A DNA stretch of 64,000 nucleotides, from contig CAVRGQ010000004.1 in the NCBI GenBank assembly GCA_963720785.1, positions 682,001 to 746,000 on the forward strand, given 5' to 3'. A program made the position numbers and the translations under genes. Numbering within the stretch: the stretch's first letter is position 1; each line of letters begins with the position of its first letter. This stretch comes from CAVRGQ01 sp963720785 (GTDB lineage Bacteria; Actinomycetota; Acidimicrobiia; IMCC26256; DASPTH01). The notes beneath the pieces were generated by a model. The model was not told the DNA's origin. It was given only the letters and a program-made list of their open reading frames with translations, and did not search any database. Shown piece after piece: positions 54,753-63,442 of the stretch.

Positions 54753-57700
54753 ATGGGCAGCCCGTCGCTCCGCTTCCGCGCGACCGCGGCCGTGACGATC
54801 CTCCTGGTGGCGCTGGCGAGCCTGGTGCTCGCCCCGCCCGTCGGCCACGCTGAGGCCGCCGACAGCGCGAGCGTGGAGCTCCGCGGCACGTTCCGGGTGC
54901 TGCTCGCCGTGCCGGCAGCCGTCGCCGGTCCCGGGCTCCCAGCGGAGGCCGACACCTCCAGGTACACGCTCGAGCAGGCCGACGGCCCGGCGGTGGCTCT
55001 CGACGTCGGCGCGGTCGAGCCGAGCACGCTCCCGCAGAGCGGACAGCCCGTCGTCGTGGTCGGCACGTGGACCGACGGCGGTTCGCTGCACGTCGACACG
55101 ATCGCGGTGGACCCGGGAGCGGAGGGGGCGGCCGGCGCCGCGGCCGAGGCGGGCACGAGTGGCGAGGTGCTCGCGGCCGGCGCGGTGCACACGACGCTCG
55201 TGGTGCTCGTCGACTGGACCACGCCCGACGCGGTGACGACCGCCGGTGCGCGGTCGCTGATGGACACCCAGGTGGCGCCGTGGTTCAGCTCCGCGTCTCG
55301 CGGCCTCACCACGTTCGCGCCCGCTGCCGTCACACCGTGGCTCGCGATCGCCGCGCCCTCCGGATGTGACTTCTCCACGATCGAGAACGAGGCCCGGCAG
55401 GCGGCGACCACGAACGGCTTCCCGGCGTCGAGTTACGACCACGTGATCATCTACTTCCCGAGCCTCGGCGCGTGCGGCTGGGCCGGCCTCGGCTACCTCG
55501 GTGGTCCGACCGTGTGGCTCAACGGGTACATGCACGCCGGCGTGATCGACCACGAACTCGGTCACAACCTCGGGCTGAACCACGCCAACACGTTCACGTG
55601 TGCGGGCGCGCAGCTCGTGAGCAGCTGCACGCCGAACGAGTACGGCGACCCGTACGACACGATGGGCGTCGGCTCCTGGTACGGCGCCCCGGCATACGAC
55701 GCGATGTGGGAGGACCAGCTGGGGTGGCTGCCGGGAGGTGCGCAAGCGGTGACCGCCACCACGACGGTCGTGCTCAACGGCTACGAGACCGGCACCTTCC
55801 CGGTGGCCGCGAAGGTGACCCCGACGGTGAGCAGCGGTGACGACGACCTGTGGCTCGAGTACCGACGGGCGGTCGGGGTGGATGCGGGGATCCTGTCGAG
55901 CGCGACCAACGGTGTGCTCGTGCACACGAGACAGCACGTCTCGGGGTTCAGCTCCGGCCAGAGTGTGCTGCTCGGCCTCGGGCCCAACGGCCAGGCCGGC
56001 GGCGACTACCCGTTGCCGGCGGGGCAGTCCTGGACGTCGCCGCAGGGGATCACGCTCTCGGTGACGTCGCTCACCGCGACGCAGGCGACGGTGGCGATCA
56101 CCTACCCGGCGACGCAACCGAACCTGCCGACCGCGGTGACGGCCACGCCGGGCATCACGTCGGCGTCGCTCACGTGGACGGCCCCGAGCACGGTCCTGAA
56201 CGGCGCGGTCACGTCGTACACCGTCTCCGCCTACGCGAACGGCGCGCTGTCGCCCGCGATCGTGACGTCGACGGGGAGCAGCGCGACCAGCGCGACGGTC
56301 AGTGGGCTCGCCAACGGCGTGACCTACCGGTTTGCGGTGCAGGCGGTGTCGGCCGGTGGCACCAGTGGGCGCTCCGCGCTGTCGAACGCGATCGTGCCGG
56401 TGTCGCCGCCGTCCGCGCCCGCTGCGCCGAGCGTGTCCGCGGGGGAGGGCCAGGTCCTCGTCGGGTGGGCGGCGCCCGCCGACAACGGCTCGCCCATCGA
56501 TCACTACGTGGTGACGCCGTACATCGGCGCGGTTGCGCAGACCCCGATCGTCACGGTCGACGCGGCGACGGCATTGACCGTGGGCAGCCTGGTCAACGGC
56601 ACGGGGTACTCGTTCGCGGTTGCCGCGCACAACGCGCTGGGTGACGGCGCCGCATCACCGAAGTCGGCCGTCGTGACCCCTGGCGCTTACGTGCCCCTGG
56701 CGGCACCCGCACGGTTGGTGGACACGCGACCCGGCATGGCGACCGTCGACGGCCAGTACGCCGGCGGCGCGATGCTCTCACCCGGTGCGCCGGTGCCGGT
56801 GACCGTGGCCGGGCGTGCGGGCATCCCGGCGGACGCGGCGTCGGTCGTGCTGAATGTGACGGTGACCGGGCCGGTGGGTCCGGGGCACGTGATCGTGTAC
56901 CCGTGCGGGCAGTCGGTGCCGTTGGCGTCGAACCTGAATTTCGTGGCGGGTCAGACCGTGCCCAACGCGGTGGTCGCGGGGATCGGCACGAGCGGGCGGG
57001 TGTGCTTCTCGGCTGCGGCCGCAACGCACCTGATCGTCGACGTGGCGGGGTACTTCCCGACCGCGAACGCGTACGTGCCGCTCGCGGCGCCGGCGCGACT
57101 CGTCGACACCCGTCCCGGCGAGTCGACGGCCGACGGGCAGTTCGCGGGTGGCGGCATGCTGACCGCGGGGTCGCCGCTGCAGGTGACGGTCGCAGGTCGC
57201 GCGGCGATCCCGTCCGACGCGGCGTCGGTGATGCTGAACGTCACGGTGACGGGACCGGTCGGTGTCGGCCACCTCACCGTGTACCCGTGTGGACAGTCGG
57301 TGCCGTTGGCGTCGAACCTCAACTTCGTGGCCGGGCAGACGGTGCCCAACGCGGTGATCGCCAAGATCGGCAGTGCGGGGAAGGTCTGCTTCGAGGCCGC
57401 CGCGGGCACGCACCTGATCGTCGACGCGGCGGGGTACTTCCCGACCGCGAACGCGTACGTGCCGCTCGCGGCGCCGGCGCGACTCGTCGACACCCGTCCC
57501 GGCGAGTCGACGGCCGACGGGCAGTTCGCGGGTGGCGGCATGCTGACCGCAGGGTCGCCGCTGCAGGTGACGTTCGCAGGTCGCGCGGGGCTTCCCGCGA
57601 ACGCGGCCTCGGTGGTGCTCAATGTGACGGTGACCGGTCCGGTGGGTGCGGGGCACCTGACGGTGTACCCGTGCGGGCAGTCGGTGCCGTTGGCGTCGAA

Positions 57701-57830
57701 CCTCAACTTCGTGACCGGGCAGACGGTGCCCAACGCCGTCATCGCCAAGGTCGGCGCCGCGGGCAAGGTGTGCTTCCAGGCCGCGGTGGGCACCCACCTG
57801 GTGGTCGACGCAGCCGGCGCGCTCGGCTGA
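54753..57830 (+). CDS. Large secreted metalloprotease with two Fn3 domains and three C-terminal repeats
   Basis: 1025 residues: a signal peptide (to about residue 36), a domain with the metzincin zinc site HELGHNLGLNH (~270) and a Met-turn-like TMGVGSW (~307), two fibronectin type III domains (about 450-545 and 550-640), then three 128-residue units each beginning AYVPLAAPARLVDTRPG. The order (M11/gametolysin-like protease then Fn3) suggests an extracellular protease acting on cell-wall or matrix proteins. The repeats probably anchor it to a surface. ATG 54753 is chosen for the typical signal peptide. Confidence 0.88.
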   Translation: MGSPSLRFRATAAVTILLVALASLVLAPPVGHAEAADSASVELRGTFRVLLAVPAAVAGPGLPAEADTSRYTLEQADGPAVALDVGAVEPSTLPQSGQPVVVVGTWTDGGSLHVDTIAVDPGAEGAAGAAAEAGTSGEVLAAGAVHTTLVVLVDWTTPDAVTTAGARSLMDTQVAPWFSSASRGLTTFAPAAVTPWLAIAAPSGCDFSTIENEARQAATTNGFPASSYDHVIIYFPSLGACGWAGLGYLGGPTVWLNGYMHAGVIDHELGHNLGLNHANTFTCAGAQLVSSCTPNEYGDPYDTMGVGSWYGAPAYDAMWEDQLGWLPGGAQAVTATTTVVLNGYETGTFPVAAKVTPTVSSGDDDLWLEYRRAVGVDAGILSSATNGVLVHTRQHVSGFSSGQSVLLGLGPNGQAGGDYPLPAGQSWTSPQGITLSVTSLTATQATVAITYPATQPNLPTAVTATPGITSASLTWTAPSTVLNGAVTSYTVSAYANGALSPAIVTSTGSSATSATVSGLANGVTYRFAVQAVSAGGTSGRSALSNAIVPVSPPSAPAAPSVSAGEGQVLVGWAAPADNGSPIDHYVVTPYIGAVAQTPIVTVDAATALTVGSLVNGTGYSFAVAAHNALGDGAASPKSAVVTPGAYVPLAAPARLVDTRPGMATVDGQYAGGAMLSPGAPVPVTVAGRAGIPADAASVVLNVTVTGPVGPGHVIVYPCGQSVPLASNLNFVAGQTVPNAVVAGIGTSGRVCFSAAAATHLIVDVAGYFPTANAYVPLAAPARLVDTRPGESTADGQFAGGGMLTAGSPLQVTVAGRAAIPSDAASVMLNVTVTGPVGVGHLTVYPCGQSVPLASNLNFVAGQTVPNAVIAKIGSAGKVCFEAAAGTHLIVDAAGYFPTANAYVPLAAPARLVDTRPGESTADGQFAGGGMLTAGSPLQVTFAGRAGLPANAASVVLNVTVTGPVGAGHLTVYPCGQSVPLASNLNFVTGQTVPNAVIAKVGAAGKVCFQAAVGTHLVVDAAGALG
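56685..57830 (+). repeat. Three in-frame 384-bp tandem repeats in the metalloprotease gene
   Basis: Units start at 56685, 57069 and 57453, exactly 384 bases apart; the last ends at the stop. Units 2 and 3 are almost identical for about 160 bases (57044-57207 compared with 57428-57591), which suggests recent duplication or gene conversion. Confidence 0.9.
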
Positions 57831-57881
57831 GCCCACCGTTAGCATCCAGCGCGTCGAGTTCTTGGCGAGGGAGACGCGGAC

Positions 57882-58676
57882 GTGGGTGATCGACTGCAGG
57901 GCAAGGTCGCACTGGTCACCGGTGGCAGCACCGGGATCGGCGAGGCGGTGGTGCACCGCTTCGCGGCGGAGGGCGCCCGCGTCGTGTTCTGCGCGCGCAG
58001 CGAGGAGCAGGGGCGCGCGGTGGAGCAGGCCGTGCGCGCCGCGGGCGGCGACGCCGCGTTCGTGCGCGCCGACGTGACCGACGAGGACGACGTCGCTGCA
58101 CTCGTTGCCGCGACCGTCGAGCGTCACGGGCGCATCGACATCGTCATCGCCAACGCAGGCAACGGCGGCGGTCAGCAGTGGCCGGACGAGACGACCGACC
58201 ACTGGCACGACATCCTCCACCTCAACCTCGACGGCACGATGTTCGTGTGTCGCGCCGCGTGGCCGCATCTCGTCACGGCGGGCGGCGCGTCCGTCGTGGT
58301 GGTGTCGTCGTTGTCGGCGGTGATGGGCGTCGGCAAGACGCAGCTCGAGCGGATGGGCGGCTTCCAGCCGTCGGCGTCGTACCAGGCGTCGAAGGCGGGC
58401 ATCGAGGGGCTCACCATCCACATGGCCGGCATCGGCGGCGCCGACGGCATCCGCGTCAACGCGGTGCGCCCGGGGCGCATCCTCACCGACAAGTTCCGCG
58501 ACTGGATGGGCGAGGACGCCCTGTTCTGGTCGCACTACCAGGAGGCGCAGATCCTCAAGCGCCACGGCCACGTCGACGACGTCGTCAACGCCACCCTCTT
58601 CCTGGCCTCCGACGAGTCGGGGTTCATCACCGCCGAGATCCTCGACGTCGACGGCGGCGCCATCACCAAGGTGTGA
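57882..58676 (+). CDS. Short-chain dehydrogenase/reductase
   Basis: A 264-residue classical SDR: the NAD(P) motif VTGGSTGIGEAV (about 13-24), NAG in IVIANAGNG, catalytic Ser in VVVVSSLSAV and the YQASK motif (Tyr and Lys), with VRPGRILTD after it. The C-terminal segment ends DVDGGAITKV. It begins at GTG with AGGGAG upstream, 51 bases after the metalloprotease stop. The substrate is unknown. It is followed by a 317-base stretch containing the SAM riboswitch. Confidence 0.93.
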   Translation: MGDRLQGKVALVTGGSTGIGEAVVHRFAAEGARVVFCARSEEQGRAVEQAVRAAGGDAAFVRADVTDEDDVAALVAATVERHGRIDIVIANAGNGGGQQWPDETTDHWHDILHLNLDGTMFVCRAAWPHLVTAGGASVVVVSSLSAVMGVGKTQLERMGGFQPSASYQASKAGIEGLTIHMAGIGGADGIRVNAVRPGRILTDKFRDWMGEDALFWSHYQEAQILKRHGHVDDVVNATLFLASDESGFITAEILDVDGGAITKV

Positions 58677-58793
58677 CGGAGCCGAGGCGTGTGCGGAGCA
58701 CGGGGCGCCGGAGCGGAGTCACCATCGAGGAAGGTGTAGGCACGAAAGTCTGAAGATCGGGGCGGACCTTCTGGTAACTTCTTCGGCGAACGC

Positions 58794-58901
58794 GCTCATC
58801 GAGAGCGGCCGAGGGACAGGCCCTGTGACGCCGCGGCAACCAGCTCCAGTCCTCCCGATCGGCGGGGGGAGGGGCCAGGTGCCAATGCCTGAACGATGAG
58901 C
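58794..58901 (+). ncRNA. SAM-I riboswitch (S-box)
   Basis: P1 is formed by GCTCATCG (58794-58801) and CGATGAGC (58894-58901). The conserved core is intact in order: AGAGCGG, GAGGGA, GGCCC, TGACGCC, GGCAACC, then GGTGCCAATGCCTG near the 3' end. These are the S-box signature including the kink-turn and the SAM-binding internal loop. Downstream, a hairpin (58909-58925) holds CCTCC (58917-58921), which could pair with GGAGG at 58979-58983 ahead of the start codon, suggesting translational control. It lies 92 bases before the threonine synthase ATG. Nothing else is recognised between the SDR stop and this element, or between it and the ATG. Confidence 0.95.
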
Positions 58902-58993
58902 AGTCCGAGAGCGGTTCCTCCGCTCGAGGCGCTCGAGAGCGCGTCGAGGCCACTGGCCGGCGAACCCGGTCGGTACGAGGAGGAGACAGCTCC

Positions 58994-60241
58994 ATGACGC
59001 ACGTGCACGGTCTTCGATGTCGTGAGTGCGGCCGCGAGTACGAGGTCGCCGCGATCTTCACCTGTGAGTGGTGCTTCGGCCCGCTCGAGGTGGCCTACGA
59101 CTACGACGCCATTCGCAAGGCGGTCAGCCGCGAGAAGATCGCCGCCGGTCCGCTGTCGATCTGGCGCTATTCCGATCTCCTCCCCGCCGACCGCAACCCC
59201 GCGGTCGATCTCGGCGCCGGCTTCACGCCGCTGGTGCGCGCCGATCGCCTCGCTGCCGAGCTCGGTCTCGGCGAGGTGTGGATCAAGAACGACACGCTGA
59301 ACCCCACGAACTCGTTCAAGGACCGGGTCACCTCGGTGGCGCTGTCGAAGGCGCTCGAGTTCGGCTTCAAGGTCGCCGCGTGCGCGTCCACCGGCAACCT
59401 CGCCAATTCGGTCGCCGCCCACGCCGCGCACGCGGGCCTGCGCAGCTTCGTGTTCATCCCCGCGAACCTCGAGCAGGGCAAGATCGTCACCACCGCGGTC
59501 TACGGCGGCAACGTCGTCGCGATCGACGGCAACTACGACGCCGTCAACCGCCTCTGCGCCGAGCTCGCCGGCACCTACGACTGGGCGTTCGTGAACGTGA
59601 ACGTCCGCACCTTCTACGCCGAGGGCTCGAAGACCCTCGCGTTCGAGACGGCCGAGCAGCTCGGCTGGCAGGCGCCCGACCACGTGGTCGTGCCCATCGC
59701 CAGTGGCTCGCTGCTCACCAAGATCCGCAAGGGCTTCGACGAGCTGTACAAGGTCGGTCTCCTCGACGAGGAGCCGAACCTGCGCGTGTCGGGTGCGCAG
59801 GCCGAGGGTTGCTCGCCGGTGGCGCGGGCCTGGCTCGACAACAGCGACACCATCAAGCCGGTGAAGCCCGACACCATCGCCAAGTCGCTCGCGATCGGCA
59901 ACCCGGCCGACGGCTACTTCGCGCTCGACGCGGTGCGCCAGACCGGTGGGGGCCTCGCCGCGGTCACCGACGACGAGATCGTCGAGGCGATCAAGTTGCT
60001 CGCCCGCACCGAGGGGATCTTCGCCGAGACCGCCGGTGGCGTCACCATCGCCACGCTCAAGCGGCTCGCGCAGGAAGGCATCGTGCGCCCCGACGAGCGC
60101 GTCGTCGCCTACATCACCGGCCACGGGCTCAAGACGCTCGATGCGGTGGAGCCCACCGTCGGCCCCAGCGCGGTCATCGCACCCACCCTCGACGCCTTCC
60201 ACGAGGCGTTCCCGCCCGACCGGATCTCGCCGCCCGCCTGA
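58994..60241 (+). CDS. thrC: Threonine synthase
   Basis: A 415-residue fold-type II PLP enzyme that converts O-phosphohomoserine to threonine. The N-terminus has a zinc ribbon (RCRECG...CEWCFG). The PLP Lys is in NPTNSFKDRV (~108), CASTGNLANSVAAHAA binds the substrate/phosphate region, and IASGSLLTKI and SGAQAEGCSPVA follow. A SAM-I riboswitch precedes it and a MoaD/ThiS-like gene follows after 68 bases. Riboswitch control by SAM is unusual for plain threonine synthesis, so a role in sulfur transfer to O-phosphohomoserine is possible (see findings). Confidence 0.92.
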   Translation: MTHVHGLRCRECGREYEVAAIFTCEWCFGPLEVAYDYDAIRKAVSREKIAAGPLSIWRYSDLLPADRNPAVDLGAGFTPLVRADRLAAELGLGEVWIKNDTLNPTNSFKDRVTSVALSKALEFGFKVAACASTGNLANSVAAHAAHAGLRSFVFIPANLEQGKIVTTAVYGGNVVAIDGNYDAVNRLCAELAGTYDWAFVNVNVRTFYAEGSKTLAFETAEQLGWQAPDHVVVPIASGSLLTKIRKGFDELYKVGLLDEEPNLRVSGAQAEGCSPVARAWLDNSDTIKPVKPDTIAKSLAIGNPADGYFALDAVRQTGGGLAAVTDDEIVEAIKLLARTEGIFAETAGGVTIATLKRLAQEGIVRPDERVVAYITGHGLKTLDAVEPTVGPSAVIAPTLDAFHEAFPPDRISPPA

Positions 60242-60309
60242 TCGCCCGTCCGATCACCCGCCTGCTCGCCCGCCCGGGGCCGACCCACCACACGAGGATC
60301 GAGAACACC

Positions 60310-60585
60310 ATGGCAGTCACCGTCCGCATCCCCACCCAGCTGCGCGAGCTCTCCGGCGGCGCGTCCGAGCTCGAAGCCGAGGCCGGCACCGTCCAGAGCG
60401 TGCTCGACGCGCTCCAGACCGCCCACCCCGGCTTCGCCGAGCGCCTGTTCGACGAGAAGGGCGAGCTGCGCCGCTTCGTCAACGTGTTCGTCGCCGAGGA
60501 GGACATCCGCTTCCTCGACGGTGTGGACACGCCGGTCGCCGACGGCGCCACGGTGAGCATCGTCCCCGCGGTCGCCGGAGGGTAG
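60310..60585 (+). CDS. MoaD/ThiS-family sulfur carrier protein
   Basis: A 91-residue ubiquitin-like protein ending in Gly-Gly (PAVAGG), the tail that is adenylated and converted to a thiocarboxylate in MoaD, ThiS and CysO. The segments VRIPTQLRELSGGASELEAEAG and RRFVNVFVAEEDIRFLDGVDTPVADGATVSIVPAVAGG match the family and are close to CysO of M. tuberculosis, which feeds cysteine synthesis with CysM. No adenylating MoeB-like enzyme or Mec peptidase is in the window. It is encoded 68 bases after thrC, and probably shares its transcript and riboswitch. Confidence 0.9.
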   Translation: MAVTVRIPTQLRELSGGASELEAEAGTVQSVLDALQTAHPGFAERLFDEKGELRRFVNVFVAEEDIRFLDGVDTPVADGATVSIVPAVAGG

Positions 60586-60620
60586 GAGAGTCGGGACTTT
60601 CGGCCCGTTGTCCGTACAGG

Positions 60621-60639
60621 TGAGGTTGCCTTAACCTTC
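60621..60639. promoter_or_regulatory. Iron-box-like operator (DtxR/IdeR type) before the ZIP gene
   Basis: The sequence TGAGGTTGCCTTAACCTTC has perfect AGGTT and TAACCT half-sites and matches 12 of 19 positions of the consensus TTAGGTTAGGCTAACCTAA. It sits five bases before the ATG at 60645, ideal for repression. A DtxR-family regulator is encoded at 61575-62235. Confidence 0.65.
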
Positions 60640-60644
60640 GGCAC

Positions 60645-61502
60645 ATGTCCGACGGACAGATCATCCTGCTCGGGGCCATCGCCGGCCTCACCATCTTCCT
60701 CGGCCTCCCCGTGGGCCGGATGCGGACCCTCAGCTCCGAGACGAAGGCCTTCTTCAACGCGATCGCCACCGGCGTCCTGATCTTCCTGCTGATCGAGACC
60801 CTCTCCAAGAGCATCGAGCCGGTCGAGGCCGCGCTCGAACACGTCACCGTCGACAGCGGCGGCTCCTGGGGGGAGTTCGTCGGGAAGGCCGCGCTCTTCC
60901 TCGTGTGCTTCGGCTTCGGGCTGATGAGCCTCGTCTACTACGACAAGTGGATGTCGGCCCGCGGGCACCGCGCGATGACATCGGTCGGTCCCGGTGCGGC
61001 GGCGGTGCGGGAGTACAAGCTCAGCGGACGCATCCACCGCCTGTCCGAGCCGCGGCGCCTCGCGTTGTTCATCGCGATCGGCATCGGCCTCCACAACTTC
61101 TCCGAAGGCCTGGCCATCGGGCAGTCGGCGGCGAGCGGCGCGGTCGACCTCGCGCTGCTCCTGATCATCGGCTTCGGCCTGCACAACGCCACCGAGGGCT
61201 TCGGGATCGTGGCCCCCATGGCGGGCGAGGAGGAGATCCCCTCGTGGGGCTTCCTCGTCGTGCTCGGCCTGATCGGCGGCGGCCCCACCTTCTTCGGCAC
61301 CCTCGTGGGGCAGGCGTGGGTGAGCGAGTGGCTCGACATGGCCTTCCTCGCCCTGGCCGCGGGCTCCATCCTCTACGTGGTCGTGCAGCTGCTCTACGTC
61401 AGCTTCAAGATGGGCCACAAGGAGATGCTCATGTGGGGCCTCTTCGTGGGCCTCATCCTCGGCTTCGGCACCGACTTCATCCTCGTCGCCGCCGGAGCTT
61501 GA
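60645..61502 (+). CDS. ZIP-family metal transporter
   Basis: A 285-residue membrane protein with about eight hydrophobic segments. The metal-binding helices carry HNFSEGLAIG (~149) and HNATEGFGIV (~184), the ZIP signatures for zinc, iron or manganese uptake. A polar loop (about 60-130) lies between transmembrane segments 2 and 4. The iron-box-like site just upstream, and a DtxR-type regulator downstream, suggest metal-dependent repression. The metal specificity cannot be set from sequence alone. Confidence 0.9.
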   Translation: MSDGQIILLGAIAGLTIFLGLPVGRMRTLSSETKAFFNAIATGVLIFLLIETLSKSIEPVEAALEHVTVDSGGSWGEFVGKAALFLVCFGFGLMSLVYYDKWMSARGHRAMTSVGPGAAAVREYKLSGRIHRLSEPRRLALFIAIGIGLHNFSEGLAIGQSAASGAVDLALLLIIGFGLHNATEGFGIVAPMAGEEEIPSWGFLVVLGLIGGGPTFFGTLVGQAWVSEWLDMAFLALAAGSILYVVVQLLYVSFKMGHKEMLMWGLFVGLILGFGTDFILVAAGA

Positions 61503-61516
61503 CGCCCACCGTCAGC

Positions 61517-61566
61517 GTTTTGGCGTCACCAGAGGTCGCTGGAGCGGCGCGTGGTGACGCCAAAAC
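61517..61566. terminator. 15-bp perfect inverted repeat between convergent genes
   Basis: Arms GTTTTGGCGTCACCA (61517-61531) and TGGTGACGCCAAAAC (61552-61566) are perfect complements with a 20-base loop. Each arm carries a T-run (or A-run on the other strand) at the outer end, typical of a bidirectional terminator. Confidence 0.85.
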
Positions 61567-61574
61567 CTGAAGGG

Positions 61575-62235
61575 TCAGGCGGGGCTGACGTAGACCAAGG
61601 CGGCGAGCTCGCGGGGGACGAGTTGGTCGCCGCTGTCGCTCTGCACGCGCACGCCGCCGTCCTCCGGACCCACGACGATCGCGTCGTGCCCGGGGATGAG
61701 CTGCGCCTGCCGCGAGGAAGGCGATGGCCGCGTCGTCGATCTCGACCTTCTCGCTGATGCGCTGCACCAGCACCTTGCCGGGCGCGGTGGTGGCCAGGGG
61801 CGCCCCGAGGGGGACGACCGGCGCCGACGCCGAGCCGGGGATCGGGTTGCCGTGCGGGCAGGTGCCCGGGTCGCCGAGGAGCAGCACGAGCTTCTCCTCC
61901 ACATCGGCGGAGATCGCGTGCTCCCAGCGGTCGGCCTCGCGGTGGACCTTCTCCCACTCGAGGCCGATCACGTCGACGAGCAGGCGCTCGGCGAGGCGGT
62001 GCCGGCGCACGACCGACGTGGCCACCTCGCGACCCTTCGGGGTGAGGCGCAGGCTGCGGTCGTCGAGGAGCTCGGCGTAGCCGTGATCGACGAGGCGGTT
62101 CACCGTCTCGGAGACGGCGGGGGCGGACAGGCCGAGGCGCTCGACGAGCCGGGCACGGATAGGAATCGTGCCCTCCTCCTCGATCTCGAGGATTGCTTCG
62201 AGGTACTCCTCGGTCGTGTCGTGCCACTCCGCCAC
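61575..62235 (-). CDS. DtxR-family metal-dependent regulator (one frameshift)
   Basis: A DtxR/MntR-like repressor of ~219 residues: HDTTEEYLEAILEIEEEGTIPIRARLVERLGLSAPAVSETVNRLVDHGYAELLDDRSLRLTPKGREVA forms the winged helix and start of the dimerisation domain. VGLEWEKVHREADRWEHAISADVEEKL and PHGNPIPGS belong to the metal-binding part. The C-terminal SH3-like domain (LIPGHDAIVVGPEDGGVRV) is in another frame after an extra base near 61710. GTG 62235 is the start. Its likely target includes the ZIP gene box at 60621. It lies 24 bases behind E2 on the same strand. Confidence 0.88.
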
Positions 62236-62259
62236 GGGGCAACACTACTGCCGAAGGCC

Positions 62260-63442
62260 TCAGAGCCCTCCAGGCTCCTGCAGCAACTCCGCGACCCGCT
62301 CCAGGAACGTGGTGGCGTCGTGCCCGTCGACCACCCGGTGGTCGGCCGAGAGCGAGATGGGGAGCGCCGGGGCGGCGACCACGGTGTCGCCGTCGACGAC
62401 CGGGCGCACCTTCGCCGCGCCGAAGCCGAGGATGCCGACCTGCGGGGGGCGCACGATCGGCGTGGCGAACCGTCCGCCCTCGGTGCCGAAGTTGGTGATG
62501 GTGAAGGTCGCGCCGTCGAGCAGCTCGGGCGTGAGGTGACCGGCGCGCGCGGCGGCGGTGATCTCGGTGACGCGAGCGCCGAGCGCGGGCACGTCGAGCG
62601 TGTGGGCGTCGCGCAGCACGGGAACCACGAGGCCGGCCTCGGTGGCGGCGGCGATTCCCATGTGGCACGCGTCGTGGAGGAGCACCTCTTCCGCGGTCGC
62701 GTCGAAGCCCGCATTGAGCACCGGCACGTCGTGCAGCGCGACGACCGCGGGCGCGCACGAAGTACGCGGTGAGCGTGAGGTCGGGGTACGCGTCCCGCGC
62801 GGTGCGGTACGCAGCAAGGAGTGGCCGCGCGTCGATCTCGTCGAACAACGAGATGTGCGGCACCTGGCGCCACGCCTCGGCCATGTTGCGCGCCATCGCC
62901 CGCCGGATGCCGCGCAGCGGTGCGCGCGCACCGGTGACCGACGGCGCGGGGGTGGATGCGGCGGCAGGTACGCCACTTGCGGCGGCGCGCACGTCGTTGG
63001 CGGTGACGCGCCCTCCGGGACCGCTGCCGGTGACCGACGTGAGGTCGACGCCCAGTTCCTTCGCGAGCTTGCGCACGGGAGGCGCGGCCTGGGGCACTGC
63101 ACCCGCCACCGTGGCGTGCACACCACCTGCCGGCGCGGGTGAGTCGGCCGGAGCGGTCGACATCGTGGGCGCCGCGGCGCTCGTGGCGAGCGACGCGTCG
63201 TCGGGCGTGAGCTCGAGCAGCAGCGCGCCGACGGGCACCATGTCGCCTTCGGCCGCGCCGAGCGCGGTGATCGTGCCCGCCGCGGGCACGGGCAGCTCCA
63301 CCTCGGCCTTGTCGGTCTGCACGTGCACGACGATCTGGTCGCGCGTCACGTGGTCGCCCACCGCGACGTTCCAGCGCAAGACCTCGGCCTCGCTCATGCC
63401 CTCGCCGAGATCGGGGAGGCGGTACTCGAGCCCGTCAGGCAT
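62260..63442 (-). CDS. 2-oxoacid dehydrogenase E2 (dihydrolipoyl acyltransferase), one frameshift
   Basis: The E2 core of a branched-chain 2-oxoacid or pyruvate-type dehydrogenase. A lipoyl domain (VHVQTDKAEVELPVPAAG, lipoyl Lys in TDKAEVE) is followed by an Ala/Pro linker, a subunit-binding domain (PPVRKLAKELGVDLTSVTGSGPGGRVTANDVRAA), and the catalytic domain (RRAMARNMAEAWRQVPHISLFDEIDA..., NFGTEGGRFATPIVRPPQVGILGFG, SADHRVVDGHDATTFLE with catalytic His). The frame shifts near 62757 (one extra base). ATG 63442 overlaps the upstream E1-beta end by eight bases. Confidence 0.9.
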
